NCBI GenBank assembly: GCA_031261325.1
Contig: JAISKH010000077.1
Coordinates: 90,931-154,930 of the forward strand
Direction of reading: 5' to 3'
DNA length: 64,000 nt
From: Oscillospiraceae bacterium
GTDB taxonomy: Bacteria > Bacillota > Clostridia > Oscillospirales > Oscillospiraceae
Every line of letters begins with the position of its first letter. Position 1 is the stretch's first letter. The notes under the pieces are model-generated. The model was not told where the DNA came from. It saw only the letters and a program-made list of their open reading frames with translations, and did no database searches. Of this stretch, positions 1-11,400 are shown piece by piece. A program made the translations under genes and the position numbers.

Positions 1-1
1 G

Positions 2-3000
2 GCAGCGCTCGTCGCAATTGTGCTGATAATCCCGATATTGCTGGTATTGCTGCCTGCCGCGGCGCTTTACGACGGACAAGAAGTTACGCTGGAATGGCAC
101 GCATCTCTCTATCAGCGTTACCGTAAGCCGACGCAAAGCGAATCCGACGCTTACGGTGGTATATTTAACGAACTCGTCGGTCACGGTATAATGGGTAACT
201 ATTACAGCATCGCGGCGGACGGTACGCATTACGTCACATACTGCATTGACCCGGGTACAAGTCCGATTAGCGGTGGTCATATATTGGCTGACAATATACG
301 GCATGGTTCTCTGGACGCGAAACAAAAGATAATGCTCAGCTACGTTCTGGGGCATGGTCAACAAAATTATAAACAGGACAATTATGACGATGCCGAGGGC
401 ATACTCCGTACCGCGACGCAGGTCGCCTGCTGGATGATTGGTATGCGCGTGTACAATAATACGGCTGCGCTAGATTATCTGGTACCCGCCGACGGCGTTT
501 CAGGCAACCCGTTTGCCGTGCAACCTGAAGTAACAAGAAAAGCGCGCGAGCTGCTTGACGGCGGCTTAGCGGCTGCGTCAATGGAAAACGTGAACCTCGG
601 CTTAAGAACGATGACGTGGGTTGAAGGCGGAACGCCGTACCCGCAATTCAGAGCTACGTTTAATAACCCGAACATCGGCGCGTGGCTTAACAATACTGCC
701 CTCGAAAGCAAAATCAACGCCGCGGGATTTACAATCACCAACCGCAACAGCGGTTCGATGACGCTTCAAGGCGTTCCCAATGGGTATCCTACAACAACCA
801 CCGCGAGCATTCACGAGACATATAACCTCGGACTGGAGTTCATGGCATCGTATTTCTGCGTCATTGGTAAAAATGAAGAACTCCAGAATATGGTTACGAT
901 TTCGCATAACGAAACTCATAATGCTACGTTCGACCTTCAGCTTGAAGTTCCCGTTCCGAATTTGGAAGTGCAAAAGAGAGTCAGCGACCCCGCCTACACG
1001 GGCGACACAAGCTTTAAGGATTTATTCCGCATAACCGTGACGGGCGACATAAACGACAAAACACAGAAATATGTATATTTCCAAGACGGAAAAAGCGGTA
1101 CCGGCGCCACCCGGAACGACCCTGCGGGGCTGGACACGTTTGTTAAAATACCTAATCCCGTATTTGGAGACACGTATACTGTGACAGAAGCGGTATGGCG
1201 TGATGGCGATTGGCGAAATATTACGACATATCCGATATACAGAAACGCCGTTAGCGGTACGCGTACCGTCTCACCGAGTACTGAGGGCAAAATCACCGTC
1301 GATAACAACGCGACGCATCTGAAAGTCACAAAGGTGCTGGAGCCGGGCACAACGCAGGACTACACCTCGGATATTTTCCGCATTGAGGTAACTCCTGCAA
1401 GCAGGTCGGCGTTCGCGCCGGGTTCGTCCTCGCCAAAAAGTTACTTCTTCTCGGCAACCGGCACCGGAAACGGCTTAGACAAAACAACTCCCGCCGCCTT
1501 TGGCACACTGGTTGAAGTGCCGGATGTGATGATAGGTCACACTTACGAAGCGACAGAGTACGTGACTCGTCTTAGCACGGGCGTAGAAACCCCGACGGGC
1601 AGACTTTATAAAGCTACGGTCTCGAAGTCCGGCTCAACAGCGTATAACAGCCAGCAGATTATCACCGTATCGAACAGCGCGCCGCATTTGGAGCTGACGA
1701 AAAACGTCTTACCACGCGGCAGCGAATACACCGACACGGATATTATCCATATCCAACTAAAAGGAATATTCATTGACCCGGACGGCGAGAAAGACCACAA
1801 GGACTTCTACATACGCCCGAGAGAGAGCGGCTCAAGCCCCGCGAAGTACACAGGCGCGAACACAGCGGCAGACCCGTACAACCCGGGCGTGCCGATTGAC
1901 GTGCAAGGCGTGCTGTACAATCAGGAGTACGAGATTATCGAGTCCGTCATTCGCGGTACAATTGACTACCCGATTAACGACTCGAACCTGATGTACAGAC
2001 AAGGCGCGATAACGGTTAGCGGCACGACGCTCACACCCGATAAAAAGTTCACGATTCCCGACGCGGCAAACGCGCTTATACCGACTAAAGTGACGGTAGC
2101 CATCGCCAACTCTACGCCGCTGCTTGAGCTGAACAAGGTTGCGACCCTGCGCGGCAGCGAATACGACACCTCGGACATCGTGCATATCCGCATCTCGGGC
2201 GACTTCATTGACGACAGCACGATAGCGCCCAGACCGGCTTTCCACGACTACTACTTCAAGTCGGCGGCGAACACAAATCCGAACTTGACATACAACAACG
2301 GGACGATTGACCCGGCGTTCCTGCATAACTTCAGCCCTGCGGGAACCGACACAAACAAGTTCGTCGTCAAAGGCGCGCTGTTTGACACGGAGTACACCGT
2401 AACGGAAACAATCATTCGCGGCGGAATAGAGTACGCAGGCGATGATGCAACGTCACTTTACGGTCCGATTGTTAAAACCCCGGCAGCACCGTTTACCATA
2501 TCGGAGCCGATAATACCCGGTACGCAACCCGTCGCGGGCACCGTGAAGATTGAGATTGCGAACGAAACCCCGCTGTTGACGCTGCTGAAAGTGTTTGACA
2601 CAAAGGGCAGCGAGTACCTGCCGGACGACATTATCCATATCCGTCTGTACGGCGACTACATCGACACAAACGGCAAGAAAACTAACAGCTACCACGACTA
2701 CTACATTCAGGCGGGAACAGCCGTAACAGATAAATACACCGACAAAGACGGCAACCCCAATCAGCCAATCCCGAACCATACAACTACACCCGAATCCAAG
2801 CAGTTGTACGCACGCGGTGAAGTAATCATCGTCGAGGGCGTTCAGTTCGGCAAGACATACAGAATCGAAGAGACAGTCATACGCCGTATCTCCGCGACGG
2901 AGTTTAAGGAGTACAGCGTTGCCGACTCCAAAAAGCTGTACAATCTCGACCCGGAAAAAGACATAACAACAAATCCGACTTTGGCGAAAGAAAACCCGTC

Positions 3001-6000
3001 AAGCGTAAAAGTTGATGTTGGCGCGAACGCGAGCGTCGCGGTGGAGATTAAGAACGAAACGCCGCTGTTGCAGCTTGTGAAGAACTTCACGCTCGCGGAC
3101 GGCGAATACGCAGAAACCGACATTATCCACATTCGCCTGACAGGTCGCTTTATCGACACGAACGGCGACAAGGGCGCAACAGGCTACCACGACTACTTCA
3201 TCAAAGCACCGGGTAGTACGGTGGGCGATAGCATAACCTACACGGCTAACGCGGTTTACGGCGGCGGTTCACAACCCGCGCCGAACTCGAACACAACGCC
3301 GCAGTCCGCTCCGTATGTATCGAAGATTTACGCGGCTGACGAAACAATTACGGTTCAGGGCGCGATGTTCGATGAGATTTACACGATAACAGAGACTGTC
3401 ATTCGCGGTCGGGACGGCACCTATGTGGAGTACAGCGAAGCCGACTCGCACAAGATGTACGCTCTGGACGATATGACAATCGTTCCCGCTGCCGGTGACG
3501 TTAGCACAGGCACGGGCGACGCAAAGGTCTACAAAGTAAAGGTTAACCCGGGCACGCAGAACAGCGTCATGATAACGGTGCACAACACCACGCCCAAGCT
3601 TGAACTGATTAAGACGTTCGAGCGCGTCGGCGACCAGTACAAGCAGACGGACATAGTGCACATCGTGCTGCACGGTCGTTTCATCGACGACAACAACGGT
3701 AATGGCGCGAACGGTGCGCTACTCGAAAAGAGCGAAAAGCACTACTACTTCCGCGCAACGCCGGGTACATGGGGAACTTCGACGTATGCCCCGATAGGCA
3801 GCACGACGGAATCGGTTGCAATACCCGACCCGAGATACCCCGAGACGGAATTGTACAATCCCGACACGTTAGTAAACGTGCTGGGCGTGCTGTTCGACAC
3901 GAATTATACGGTGTCGGAGACGGTGATTCGCTTTGTTCAGGACGAGATAACACCGAACGGCAGATGGCAGGAGTTCGAGGACGAAGTGCTGTACCATTTC
4001 GATGTGTACAACACAGTTAAAGGGCAAAATGTGCCCGCGTCGCCCGTTCCTTTGAAGAACAATCTGCTCAACATACCTCACCCGACGGAATTAACTGCCA
4101 CGACTAACAAGATAGCGGTTTCGGGCAAGATTACGATGGTAAACACGCCGCGACCCGAGCTGTACGTCAACAAAGTCGTCGCGCGCACGGTTCCCGCGGA
4201 GTACAGCCCTGTGTTTGTAATAAACGTAACGGGCAAATTCGCCGTGAGCGAGATTGACGAAAATATCTATATCAACAATATCAACAATATCAACAATAAA
4301 AAAGAAGATGGCATTACATGGAATTACCCCGGTCAATACGGCAGAGACCCGATTCCGCACTTCTACGACGACCAATGGTGGAACGGTACTAAAGTAGAAA
4401 GAACCGAGAAGTTCTACTTCACGGTTAACGGCGAATACGTTGAACTGAAAGACGCAAATGACAACATTATCTACGAGGGCAACACATACCTGTGGGGCGC
4501 GGTAGGCGACATTCTTGCCGCCGCGAATCAGACGGCGGGCGACAAGGCTTATGTGCCGCACACGGTGTACGAAGAGGAATACGAGATTACCGAGGACGTG
4601 ATATGGCACCGCAACGACAACGCAGGCGGCGCGTGGGAGCTGCACCCGGCGAAAGACTTCTACAAGATGACGATGACGGGCGACGACGTTACGACAGTAG
4701 TGGACGGTAACGGAACGAAAGTGAGCAGCGAAGGTCATAATGCGGTCGCGACGGATGGCGCGAAGTATGTAGTAAAGCCGCAGATGCCCACAAAGGGCAA
4801 CGGAGTTGCGTATCCCGTGTACGACCATGTGCGTAACGCGGCGAGAGAGTATGACGCGGCGCTGCGCAAGTGGATTTCAAAGATTGAGCCGAAGCTCGGC
4901 GGTACACTACCGGCGACAGGCGAGTTCCCGGAGCCTGAAAACGGCGTGTTCATTCCGATGCCGTGGGTAGTGCGCGGCGACACGATTGAGTTCAAGGTCA
5001 AGGTGTACAACCAGAGCGCGTATGACACAATCGTCACAGAGGTAACGGACTACGTACCAGTAGGGTTTACATTTGACCCGAGTGACCCGCAGAACGCCTA
5101 TTGGTCGATTGAGGACTTTAGGGACGAGTGGACAGCACTTAGTGACGGTTCATACAAGCCGAAGTCGGACAATAAAACCAATGGTAACGGCGGCACCGAC
5201 GGCGCGGCGAGAATTAAGTACGCATGGGCACTAAACAACGACCTCGACCACGTGCTCGCGCCGCACCTCGACTACGAGGGCGAGTGGGGTACAGAAGCCG
5301 GCGAGAGCAAGTCGTATACGGGTGTAGATGCAAACGGTAACTATCAGTACACAACGCTGACCATCAGGCTGAAAATCGGCACCGCCGTTAAGAGCAATAT
5401 GCACATCATAAACTTTGCGGAAATCACAGACATGACGGACGGCTTCCGCCAAGGTGGCACAGGCAAGGGCTTCCCTGTAATAGACAAGGACTCCTACGCC
5501 GACAACAGCTTCGACAATGACGGAACAATAAAGAAAGCGAACCGCGACAACGATGGAACGTTCTGGGTTAAAGAGGAGGGCGTGGAGCCGCTGGTTATAT
5601 ATGACGAGAACGACCCGGAGTATGACGCGAACGACCCGGATAAGCTCGGCAAGCCAGCCAATCCGGAGTTCGGTGCACCGCTGGACAACAACACGGTTGA
5701 GGACAACGAGATTGAAGAGCACCGTTTTGTTAAGGACGTAACGAAGTCCGATACCCCTGCGGACGGAAGCAGCACGAGTGGTAAAGCTGCCAACAAGGAA
5801 GAGGACGACCACGACGTAGCGGGCGTATACGTAACCGCATACGACGTAGCCCTCCGCAAGTGGATTGCAGAGGTGCGGCGGTCCAAGGGTGAAGCCCCTG
5901 TGTATCAATGGTATAACGAGGGCGGAAGTCTCAACGACATTTACACGATAGATGCGCCTGAAGAGCAGGTTGACCTGATAGAGACGCACAGCGACGATGT

Positions 6001-7996
6001 GGTTATATTCGCGATACGCGTGTACAATCAGAGCGAGAACCCGCTGTACGTCACAAGTATAGTGGACTATCTGCCGGAAGGTATGTCGTTCAACCCGTAT
6101 GATGTCAGAAATATTGGATGGACAATCGACAGAGCGACGGGAAAAATGACCTACAATCGAGTTGCTGGCTTAAAGAGCAATCGTCTCAACGATGTACTCT
6201 ACAGGCACGTACCGCCGCAAAAGAGCGACCCGTCGAAGGCAGACATGTATCTGGACGAGAAGATGGGAGCCGCATACTATGAGCTGCCCTACGAAACTGA
6301 ACAGTTTGTAACGGTAATACTCGCGCTTACCGTCAACAAGGACATTGTGGACAACACGCCGATAATTAACGGCGCGGAGGTCGGCGGTATCGCGGCAAAC
6401 CTGCCGGATTACACGAACGGAATCAACCCCGACCCGTCCAAACAGGAGAGAACGTTCAGACCTGTGGAAGACGTTGACTCGACAGCAGACGACAGCATTA
6501 GAGTCCCTGTCGAACCGACGACAAAGATGCCACCCCAAGACGAAAACGGGTACTATGTGTTCAACTTCGGCAACGGCACGTATGTGATAGACCCGCTGAC
6601 AGGTCACAACCCGAATGCCATCCCGCCGCAAGAACAGCCGGAAGAGTCAACTGCGGCGGACAACACAATCGAGCAGCACGGCGTGTACCGCGACAACTAT
6701 GTTGCGCCGATAACATCGGTTGGTCCGCAGAAGTTCAAAGCGCCGGGATTGCGTCTGCTGGAGACGGTAAACGACGACATGAAGGCTGATGACAACCCGG
6801 ACGACAGCGGCAAGCGTTGGGACGACGTGGACGACCACGACGTAGCGGGCATCTATGTGCGCGTGTTCGACGCGGCGCAGATACATTGGATATCCGAGAC
6901 GAGACGCGGACCGTACACTCCGTTCAAGTTGGACGGAGAGCCGGACAACGGCATAGCGTCGGAGGTTGTCCCCCTGCACCATGACGACAGAGTAACGTTC
7001 AAAATCAAGGTCATGAACCAGGGCGAGAACGACATCATGATAACGGAACTGACGGACTACATGCCGAACTACTACGTGTTCGAGCCTGAGTTCAACCTGC
7101 CGGGCTGGAAAGACAACGGAGACGGCACGCTGACGTACACACTCGACAAGAGCAATGCCGAGGACCCGCTGAACAAGGTGCTCAGCAAGCACATTGAACC
7201 GCAGCACCTGAGAATGTACGAATATCCGAACGAGTATCTCAAACCGTACAGCTATCACTACCCGTCGTCGGAATACACGATAGTGGAGCTGAAGCTGAGA
7301 GTAACCTCGGCGGCACATTACACAACGATATATGTGAACGAAACGGAAATTTCAGCAATGGAAGGCGAGTATCCCGATTATCCGGCAGGTTGGATGAGCG
7401 TCGAGAAAGACGGTGAGACAGACGTTAAGTGGGTATCCGTGTACGATGTGGACTCAACGCCCGATAACGCAAAGGCGAACGACGGCGCGATTCGCGACAA
7501 CGAGCGCGAGCAGCATGTCCACCCGCTGAAGAGCAACGTCAACAACAACGACGAGGACGACCACGACATCTCGCGCATGACGCTTGAGTATCAACCGCCC
7601 GAGAAAACAACGGAACCGCCCCCGTCAGAAACCCCGCCAAACGAGAATCCTCCGGGGTCAGAGACGCCGCCACCTTCGGAAACCCCGACCCTGACAATCA
7701 CAAGCACACCTAACATCACAACAACCACGCCGACGGTAACGGCAACGCCAAACATCAGAGTGCCCGAGACGACGCCGCCCCCGGGAGACTACGAATCCTA
7801 CGAAGTGTTCGACGAGGACGGCACGCCGCTGGGACGGTGGGTGTGGTCGGAGCCTGACCAAGAGTGGATATTCGAGGAATACGTACCGCTCGCGGCAACG
7901 GGCGACAGCCCGACGCTGCTCATCTGGAGCGGCATAGCGGTTGCGGCAGCGCTGGTTGCGGTAGTGACACGCAAACGCAGGAAGAAAGCAGACTAA
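2..7996 (+). CDS. giant thioester-domain, Cna-B repeat surface adhesin (5' partial)
   Basis: The frame is open from the window edge, and its first residues already form the hydrophobic core of a signal peptide (VAIVLIIPILLVLLPAAALY), so the true start lies upstream. Numbering from the GTG at base 20, an N-terminal thioester domain has Cys75 (YCIDPG) and Gln134 (TQVACW), the pair that forms the internal Cys-Gln thioester in Gram-positive adhesins. Eight Cna-B-like repeats start near residues 315, 434, 557, 702, 853, 1017, 1194 and 1381. Most show a first-strand Lys (LELxK), a Glu (TVTETVI) and a last-strand Asn (KNETP), the triad for Lys-Asn isopeptide bonds. Three DUF11-like modules with YDAALRKW-type openings follow near 1611, 1941 and 2283, joined by acidic DVDST / DDHDVAG linkers. 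A Pro/Thr stalk, a sortase-like LAATGD motif, a membrane helix and KRRKK end it. Role (inference): wall-anchored covalent adhesin or stalk. Confidence 0.9.
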   Translation, partial: AALVAIVLIIPILLVLLPAAALYDGQEVTLEWHASLYQRYRKPTQSESDAYGGIFNELVGHGIMGNYYSIAADGTHYVTYCIDPGTSPISGGHILADNIRHGSLDAKQKIMLSYVLGHGQQNYKQDNYDDAEGILRTATQVACWMIGMRVYNNTAALDYLVPADGVSGNPFAVQPEVTRKARELLDGGLAAASMENVNLGLRTMTWVEGGTPYPQFRATFNNPNIGAWLNNTALESKINAAGFTITNRNSGSMTLQGVPNGYPTTTTASIHETYNLGLEFMASYFCVIGKNEELQNMVTISHNETHNATFDLQLEVPVPNLEVQKRVSDPAYTGDTSFKDLFRITVTGDINDKTQKYVYFQDGKSGTGATRNDPAGLDTFVKIPNPVFGDTYTVTEAVWRDGDWRNITTYPIYRNAVSGTRTVSPSTEGKITVDNNATHLKVTKVLEPGTTQDYTSDIFRIEVTPASRSAFAPGSSSPKSYFFSATGTGNGLDKTTPAAFGTLVEVPDVMIGHTYEATEYVTRLSTGVETPTGRLYKATVSKSGSTAYNSQQIITVSNSAPHLELTKNVLPRGSEYTDTDIIHIQLKGIFIDPDGEKDHKDFYIRPRESGSSPAKYTGANTAADPYNPGVPIDVQGVLYNQEYEIIESVIRGTIDYPINDSNLMYRQGAITVSGTTLTPDKKFTIPDAANALIPTKVTVAIANSTPLLELNKVATLRGSEYDTSDIVHIRISGDFIDDSTIAPRPAFHDYYFKSAANTNPNLTYNNGTIDPAFLHNFSPAGTDTNKFVVKGALFDTEYTVTETIIRGGIEYAGDDATSLYGPIVKTPAAPFTISEPIIPGTQPVAGTVKIEIANETPLLTLLKVFDTKGSEYLPDDIIHIRLYGDYIDTNGKKTNSYHDYYIQAGTAVTDKYTDKDGNPNQPIPNHTTTPESKQLYARGEVIIVEGVQFGKTYRIEETVIRRISATEFKEYSVADSKKLYNLDPEKDITTNPTLAKENPSSVKVDVGANASVAVEIKNETPLLQLVKNFTLADGEYAETDIIHIRLTGRFIDTNGDKGATGYHDYFIKAPGSTVGDSITYTANAVYGGGSQPAPNSNTTPQSAPYVSKIYAADETITVQGAMFDEIYTITETVIRGRDGTYVEYSEADSHKMYALDDMTIVPAAGDVSTGTGDAKVYKVKVNPGTQNSVMITVHNTTPKLELIKTFERVGDQYKQTDIVHIVLHGRFIDDNNGNGANGALLEKSEKHYYFRATPGTWGTSTYAPIGSTTESVAIPDPRYPETELYNPDTLVNVLGVLFDTNYTVSETVIRFVQDEITPNGRWQEFEDEVLYHFDVYNTVKGQNVPASPVPLKNNLLNIPHPTELTATTNKIAVSGKITMVNTPRPELYVNKVVARTVPAEYSPVFVINVTGKFAVSEIDENIYINNINNINNKKEDGITWNYPGQYGRDPIPHFYDDQWWNGTKVERTEKFYFTVNGEYVELKDANDNIIYEGNTYLWGAVGDILAAANQTAGDKAYVPHTVYEEEYEITEDVIWHRNDNAGGAWELHPAKDFYKMTMTGDDVTTVVDGNGTKVSSEGHNAVATDGAKYVVKPQMPTKGNGVAYPVYDHVRNAAREYDAALRKWISKIEPKLGGTLPATGEFPEPENGVFIPMPWVVRGDTIEFKVKVYNQSAYDTIVTEVTDYVPVGFTFDPSDPQNAYWSIEDFRDEWTALSDGSYKPKSDNKTNGNGGTDGAARIKYAWALNNDLDHVLAPHLDYEGEWGTEAGESKSYTGVDANGNYQYTTLTIRLKIGTAVKSNMHIINFAEITDMTDGFRQGGTGKGFPVIDKDSYADNSFDNDGTIKKANRDNDGTFWVKEEGVEPLVIYDENDPEYDANDPDKLGKPANPEFGAPLDNNTVEDNEIEEHRFVKDVTKSDTPADGSSTSGKAANKEEDDHDVAGVYVTAYDVALRKWIAEVRRSKGEAPVYQWYNEGGSLNDIYTIDAPEEQVDLIETHSDDVVIFAIRVYNQSENPLYVTSIVDYLPEGMSFNPYDVRNIGWTIDRATGKMTYNRVAGLKSNRLNDVLYRHVPPQKSDPSKADMYLDEKMGAAYYELPYETEQFVTVILALTVNKDIVDNTPIINGAEVGGIAANLPDYTNGINPDPSKQERTFRPVEDVDSTADDSIRVPVEPTTKMPPQDENGYYVFNFGNGTYVIDPLTGHNPNAIPPQEQPEESTAADNTIEQHGVYRDNYVAPITSVGPQKFKAPGLRLLETVNDDMKADDNPDDSGKRWDDVDDHDVAGIYVRVFDAAQIHWISETRRGPYTPFKLDGEPDNGIASEVVPLHHDDRVTFKIKVMNQGENDIMITELTDYMPNYYVFEPEFNLPGWKDNGDGTLTYTLDKSNAEDPLNKVLSKHIEPQHLRMYEYPNEYLKPYSYHYPSSEYTIVELKLRVTSAAHYTTIYVNETEISAMEGEYPDYPAGWMSVEKDGETDVKWVSVYDVDSTPDNAKANDGAIRDNEREQHVHPLKSNVNNNDEDDHDISRMTLEYQPPEKTTEPPPSETPPNENPPGSETPPPSETPTLTITSTPNITTTTPTVTATPNIRVPETTPPPGDYESYEVFDEDGTPLGRWVWSEPDQEWIFEEYVPLAATGDSPTLLIWSGIAVAAALVAVVTRKRRKKAD
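4269..4295 (+). repeat. 9-bp in-frame tandem repeat x3
   Basis: ATATCAACA is repeated three times without interruption inside the eighth Cna-B repeat of the giant adhesin. It encodes an Ile-Asn-Asn tripeptide repeat in a predicted surface loop. Because the unit is a multiple of three, copy-number change would alter loop length without breaking the frame. Confidence 0.8.
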
Positions 7997-8436
7997 AAAG
8001 CGGGATTAAAAGGGGAATACCCCAAGGGCACGTGCATATCGCGCGTGCCCTGTTTCCCGTTGACAACGCGACTCATCAACGGCGCGAAACACCGAGGTTA
8101 CATGTTTAGTTACGCGACGGCTTCATAATTTACAGGCTAAATATGCCAAATACAACCGAGGTGTCATGAAATAGGGCAAAATGCCACAAAAAGTTGTTAA
8201 TAAACCGTCCTTTTTTGCAAAAAAAGCTTGTTAATTGGAACTATATGTGTTAATATTTTGAAATAGGAAAGCACAAGTTGCGCTGAAAAAGCATAAAAGC
8301 AAAAAAGGTTACACGCGGGGTTACACAAAATATGGCAGAGGAGCCGCGAATTGTAATTGTATTGAGTTCAAAAAAACGCAATGCGGAAGCAATTCGGACG
8401 GCGAGACGTTGATGCAGTTCATGGGAGGTAGAGAGA
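7997..8436. other. 440-bp intergenic region between the two adhesin genes
   Basis: No convincing gene. It holds a hairpin with arms GGGCACG (8026-8032) and CGTGCCC (8044-8050), a possible but T-poor terminator of the first adhesin gene, an AT-rich stretch with a TTTTTTGCAAAAAA palindrome (8211-8224), and a candidate promoter for the second adhesin gene. The predicted leader of that gene is about 170 nt and has no riboswitch that I recognise. Confidence 0.6.
8228..8256 (+). promoter_or_regulatory. candidate sigma-A promoter of second adhesin gene
   Basis: TTGTTA (8228-8233), a 17-bp spacer, then TAATAT (8251-8256). It sits upstream of the strong GGGAGG ribosome binding site of the adhesin gene at 8437. 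A two-mismatch -35 in an AT-rich region makes this only a moderate call. Confidence 0.45.
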
Positions 8437-11400
8437 ATGCAAAAAGCACGACCAATCGGAAAGAAGATGCGATTACTAATCGGCATCTCGTTTTTGCTTG
8501 TCGCCGCCATAATAGTCACGATATTTTCGCTGACGGCGCAAGCGGAAAAAACATTGATAGACCAAAGGGCAGCGGAATCCAGTCAGTACAGATACAGATT
8601 CGCGGAGATGCAAGCCTATCTGGCGGGTGTGTCCGGTTTTGAATTTTATGATTATGATTCCGCCGGGAATATAATCCCGAGTACCCGCGATGTCGATAAG
8701 GTACTATACTATTATGACAGAGACGATAATATTGCGGTTTATTGCGTAGAGCCGGAGAAGCCGGACGTTACATTCGCGGAGTTTGGCGTATTGCCGTTGC
8801 CGGAACCCGGCAATTCCGATGGGCATGTGGTCACTTTTACGGAATTGCAAAAAAAGTTACTTGCCTATGTATTGGCATACGGCGTGCGCGAGTGGAACGG
8901 CAGCCAAGACATTAACAATATGGCGACAATCGAGAAACCAGACCAGATTGCAACGCAGATTGCAGTTTGGATGGTTTCCACGGGGCATTTCAATTATTCA
9001 AAAGACCCAACAGACTCCGATGACCCTATTGACCCCAAAAACAATCCAAGCAACCCCGACTATCCCAGCTATCCATATAAAGATTATTTTGACCCCTACT
9101 ATGATATATTGCTGCCGCCGGGTGGTGCGGGTATCGCACCTGATTATGTGTATGAGGATGAGTATGAAGGCGAGATATCGATATGCGAGAAAGCGCGCTC
9201 GCTCATTCGGCGTGCGGGAAAAGCGATTCGTATTAGTCAAACCCTACCGGATTTCGCGGGGCATGATTTTCAGATGACATGGAACGACACATATAACACC
9301 TATGCTGTCACAATTCATGACGAATCAGGCATGCTCAGTTACTGGGAGAAATCGCTTGATGAAGGTATAAAGGAAGCTAACAAGAAACTGACGAATCCAC
9401 TCAAGATAGAATTTGATTTACCGAACGGCAACATCACGATAATCGGAGACCCGTGTTCGGATAATGATAATACTGTCAGCATAAAAGCGCAGAAAACGGA
9501 CGACCTCGTTCCTGAAGCGACGTTGATATATCTAAGTCACGAATACCCGGCTAAAATAGGTCCCGATTACCAAGACATGCTGTCCGTCGAAACGTCGGAC
9601 CTCAAAATGGAGCTTGACCTCGGTTTAACGCTACGGCGCGCGTATGACGCGGCGTTGCAGAAGTGGGTTTCCGACGTTAAGCGGCTGAACGTCTCGGCTG
9701 TGCTCGATGATGAAGGCGGCGTTATTGAAACTCAATCGTATGACAGCATTTACCCGTCGCCGATACCTGACAGCGACCATAGCAGCCTTGATGATAACGG
9801 CATTGCGGAGAAGTCGCCGATATACAAGGCGCAGCGCGGGGACGTGGTCGAGTACTCAATCCGCGTGCTGAACCAGTGCCACGAGCGGCTGAACATCACG
9901 GAAATTGTGGACTACCTGCCGTCAGGCTTGGAGTTTGATGCGGATTTGAATGCTACGCTCGGCGGTAGCGACTGGATAGCGGACTCGACTTTGGACGAGC
10001 ATGGAGCGCCACGCCCGATATTGCGTTACATAGGCAGCCCAATACCGCTTGTACCGGAAGGTAGCAGCGATGGCAATTATGACGCGGTGCTGAAGGTCTA
10101 CCTGCGCATAGCAGTATCTGCATCCAAGGGGCAGGTTATCGTCAACTACGCCGAAATTTCGGCAATGACCGACGACAAGGGTGTCAAAGTGGACGACGTT
10201 GACTCAACGCCCGACAAAAATGACTGGGACGACGGCGAGGTTACGGACAACGAGGTTAACAACGGAAACGACGACGAGGACGACCACGACTACGCCATGG
10301 TCGAGGTTGATGTGCCGCCTTACGACGCGGCGTTGCAGAAGTGGGTCGCGCGAGTTGTCCGCGGCGGGAAAACCGTGGACGAACTTGACGACGTTGAAGA
10401 TGGCGAAGCGTCGGACATCGTAACCGTGCACCGCGGCGACACCGTTATCTACAAGATTCGCGTCATTAACCAAGGCGAATACCCGCTCATAATCACGGAC
10501 ATCACGGACTACCTGCCGGCGTGGCTGACGTTTGACGAAGAGCACCCGATAAACAAGGGCAAGTGGATAGAGACGGACAAGGTTGATGAGACGGGACAGG
10601 GACGCACTTTTATCCGTTACATCGGCGAGGGTGGTATTCATCTCGCGCCCGCCGGAGATGAACAGCATGGCGACCGCGCGGTAGTTGAGATTGCCGCGAC
10701 TGTAAGTACCGCCGCTTCGGACGGTATGGTGATTCACAACAGCTCGGAAATCACGCGTATGACCGACGACAAGGGCGGCGAAGTGGACGACGTGGACTCA
10801 ACGCCCGACGATGAACCGGATAACGACAAAAAGCCGCCAAAGGACAACGAGGTTGTCAACGAAGATGACGACGAGGACGACGAGGACTTCGCCGAAATCA
10901 TAGTTGAGGTGCCGCCTTACGACGCGGCGCTGAAAAAGTGGGTGTCCGCCGTTCAGCGCAACGGCGTAACCGTTGCGACGCACGATGAACCGTTCACGCC
11001 GTCAGCATTTGACGAGGTTCAAAGCGGCGATGTTGTGGTGTTCGCAATCAAGGTTTACAACCAGTGCGAGTTCCTGCTGCGTGTCGGCGAAATCACCGAT
11101 TACTTGCCGGAGGGGCTGACATTTGACCAAATCCTGAACCCGAATTGGGTGCTGACGGGCGACCTCCTGACCTACACGGGTCTTGCGGAAACGACGTTGT
11201 ACGTTGACCAAGTGCGGTATCCCAATGCTCCCGCAAAGCTTGTGGGCGAGAGCACGGCGACCGTAACCATCGCGCTGATTGTTGACGGCTCGAAGCTCAC
11301 GGTTGACGTTCCGGTAATAAACTACGCCGAAATCTCGCTCTTAACCGACGAGTACAACGTGACCGTGGCGGACATTGACTCCGACCCTGACCAGAACCGC

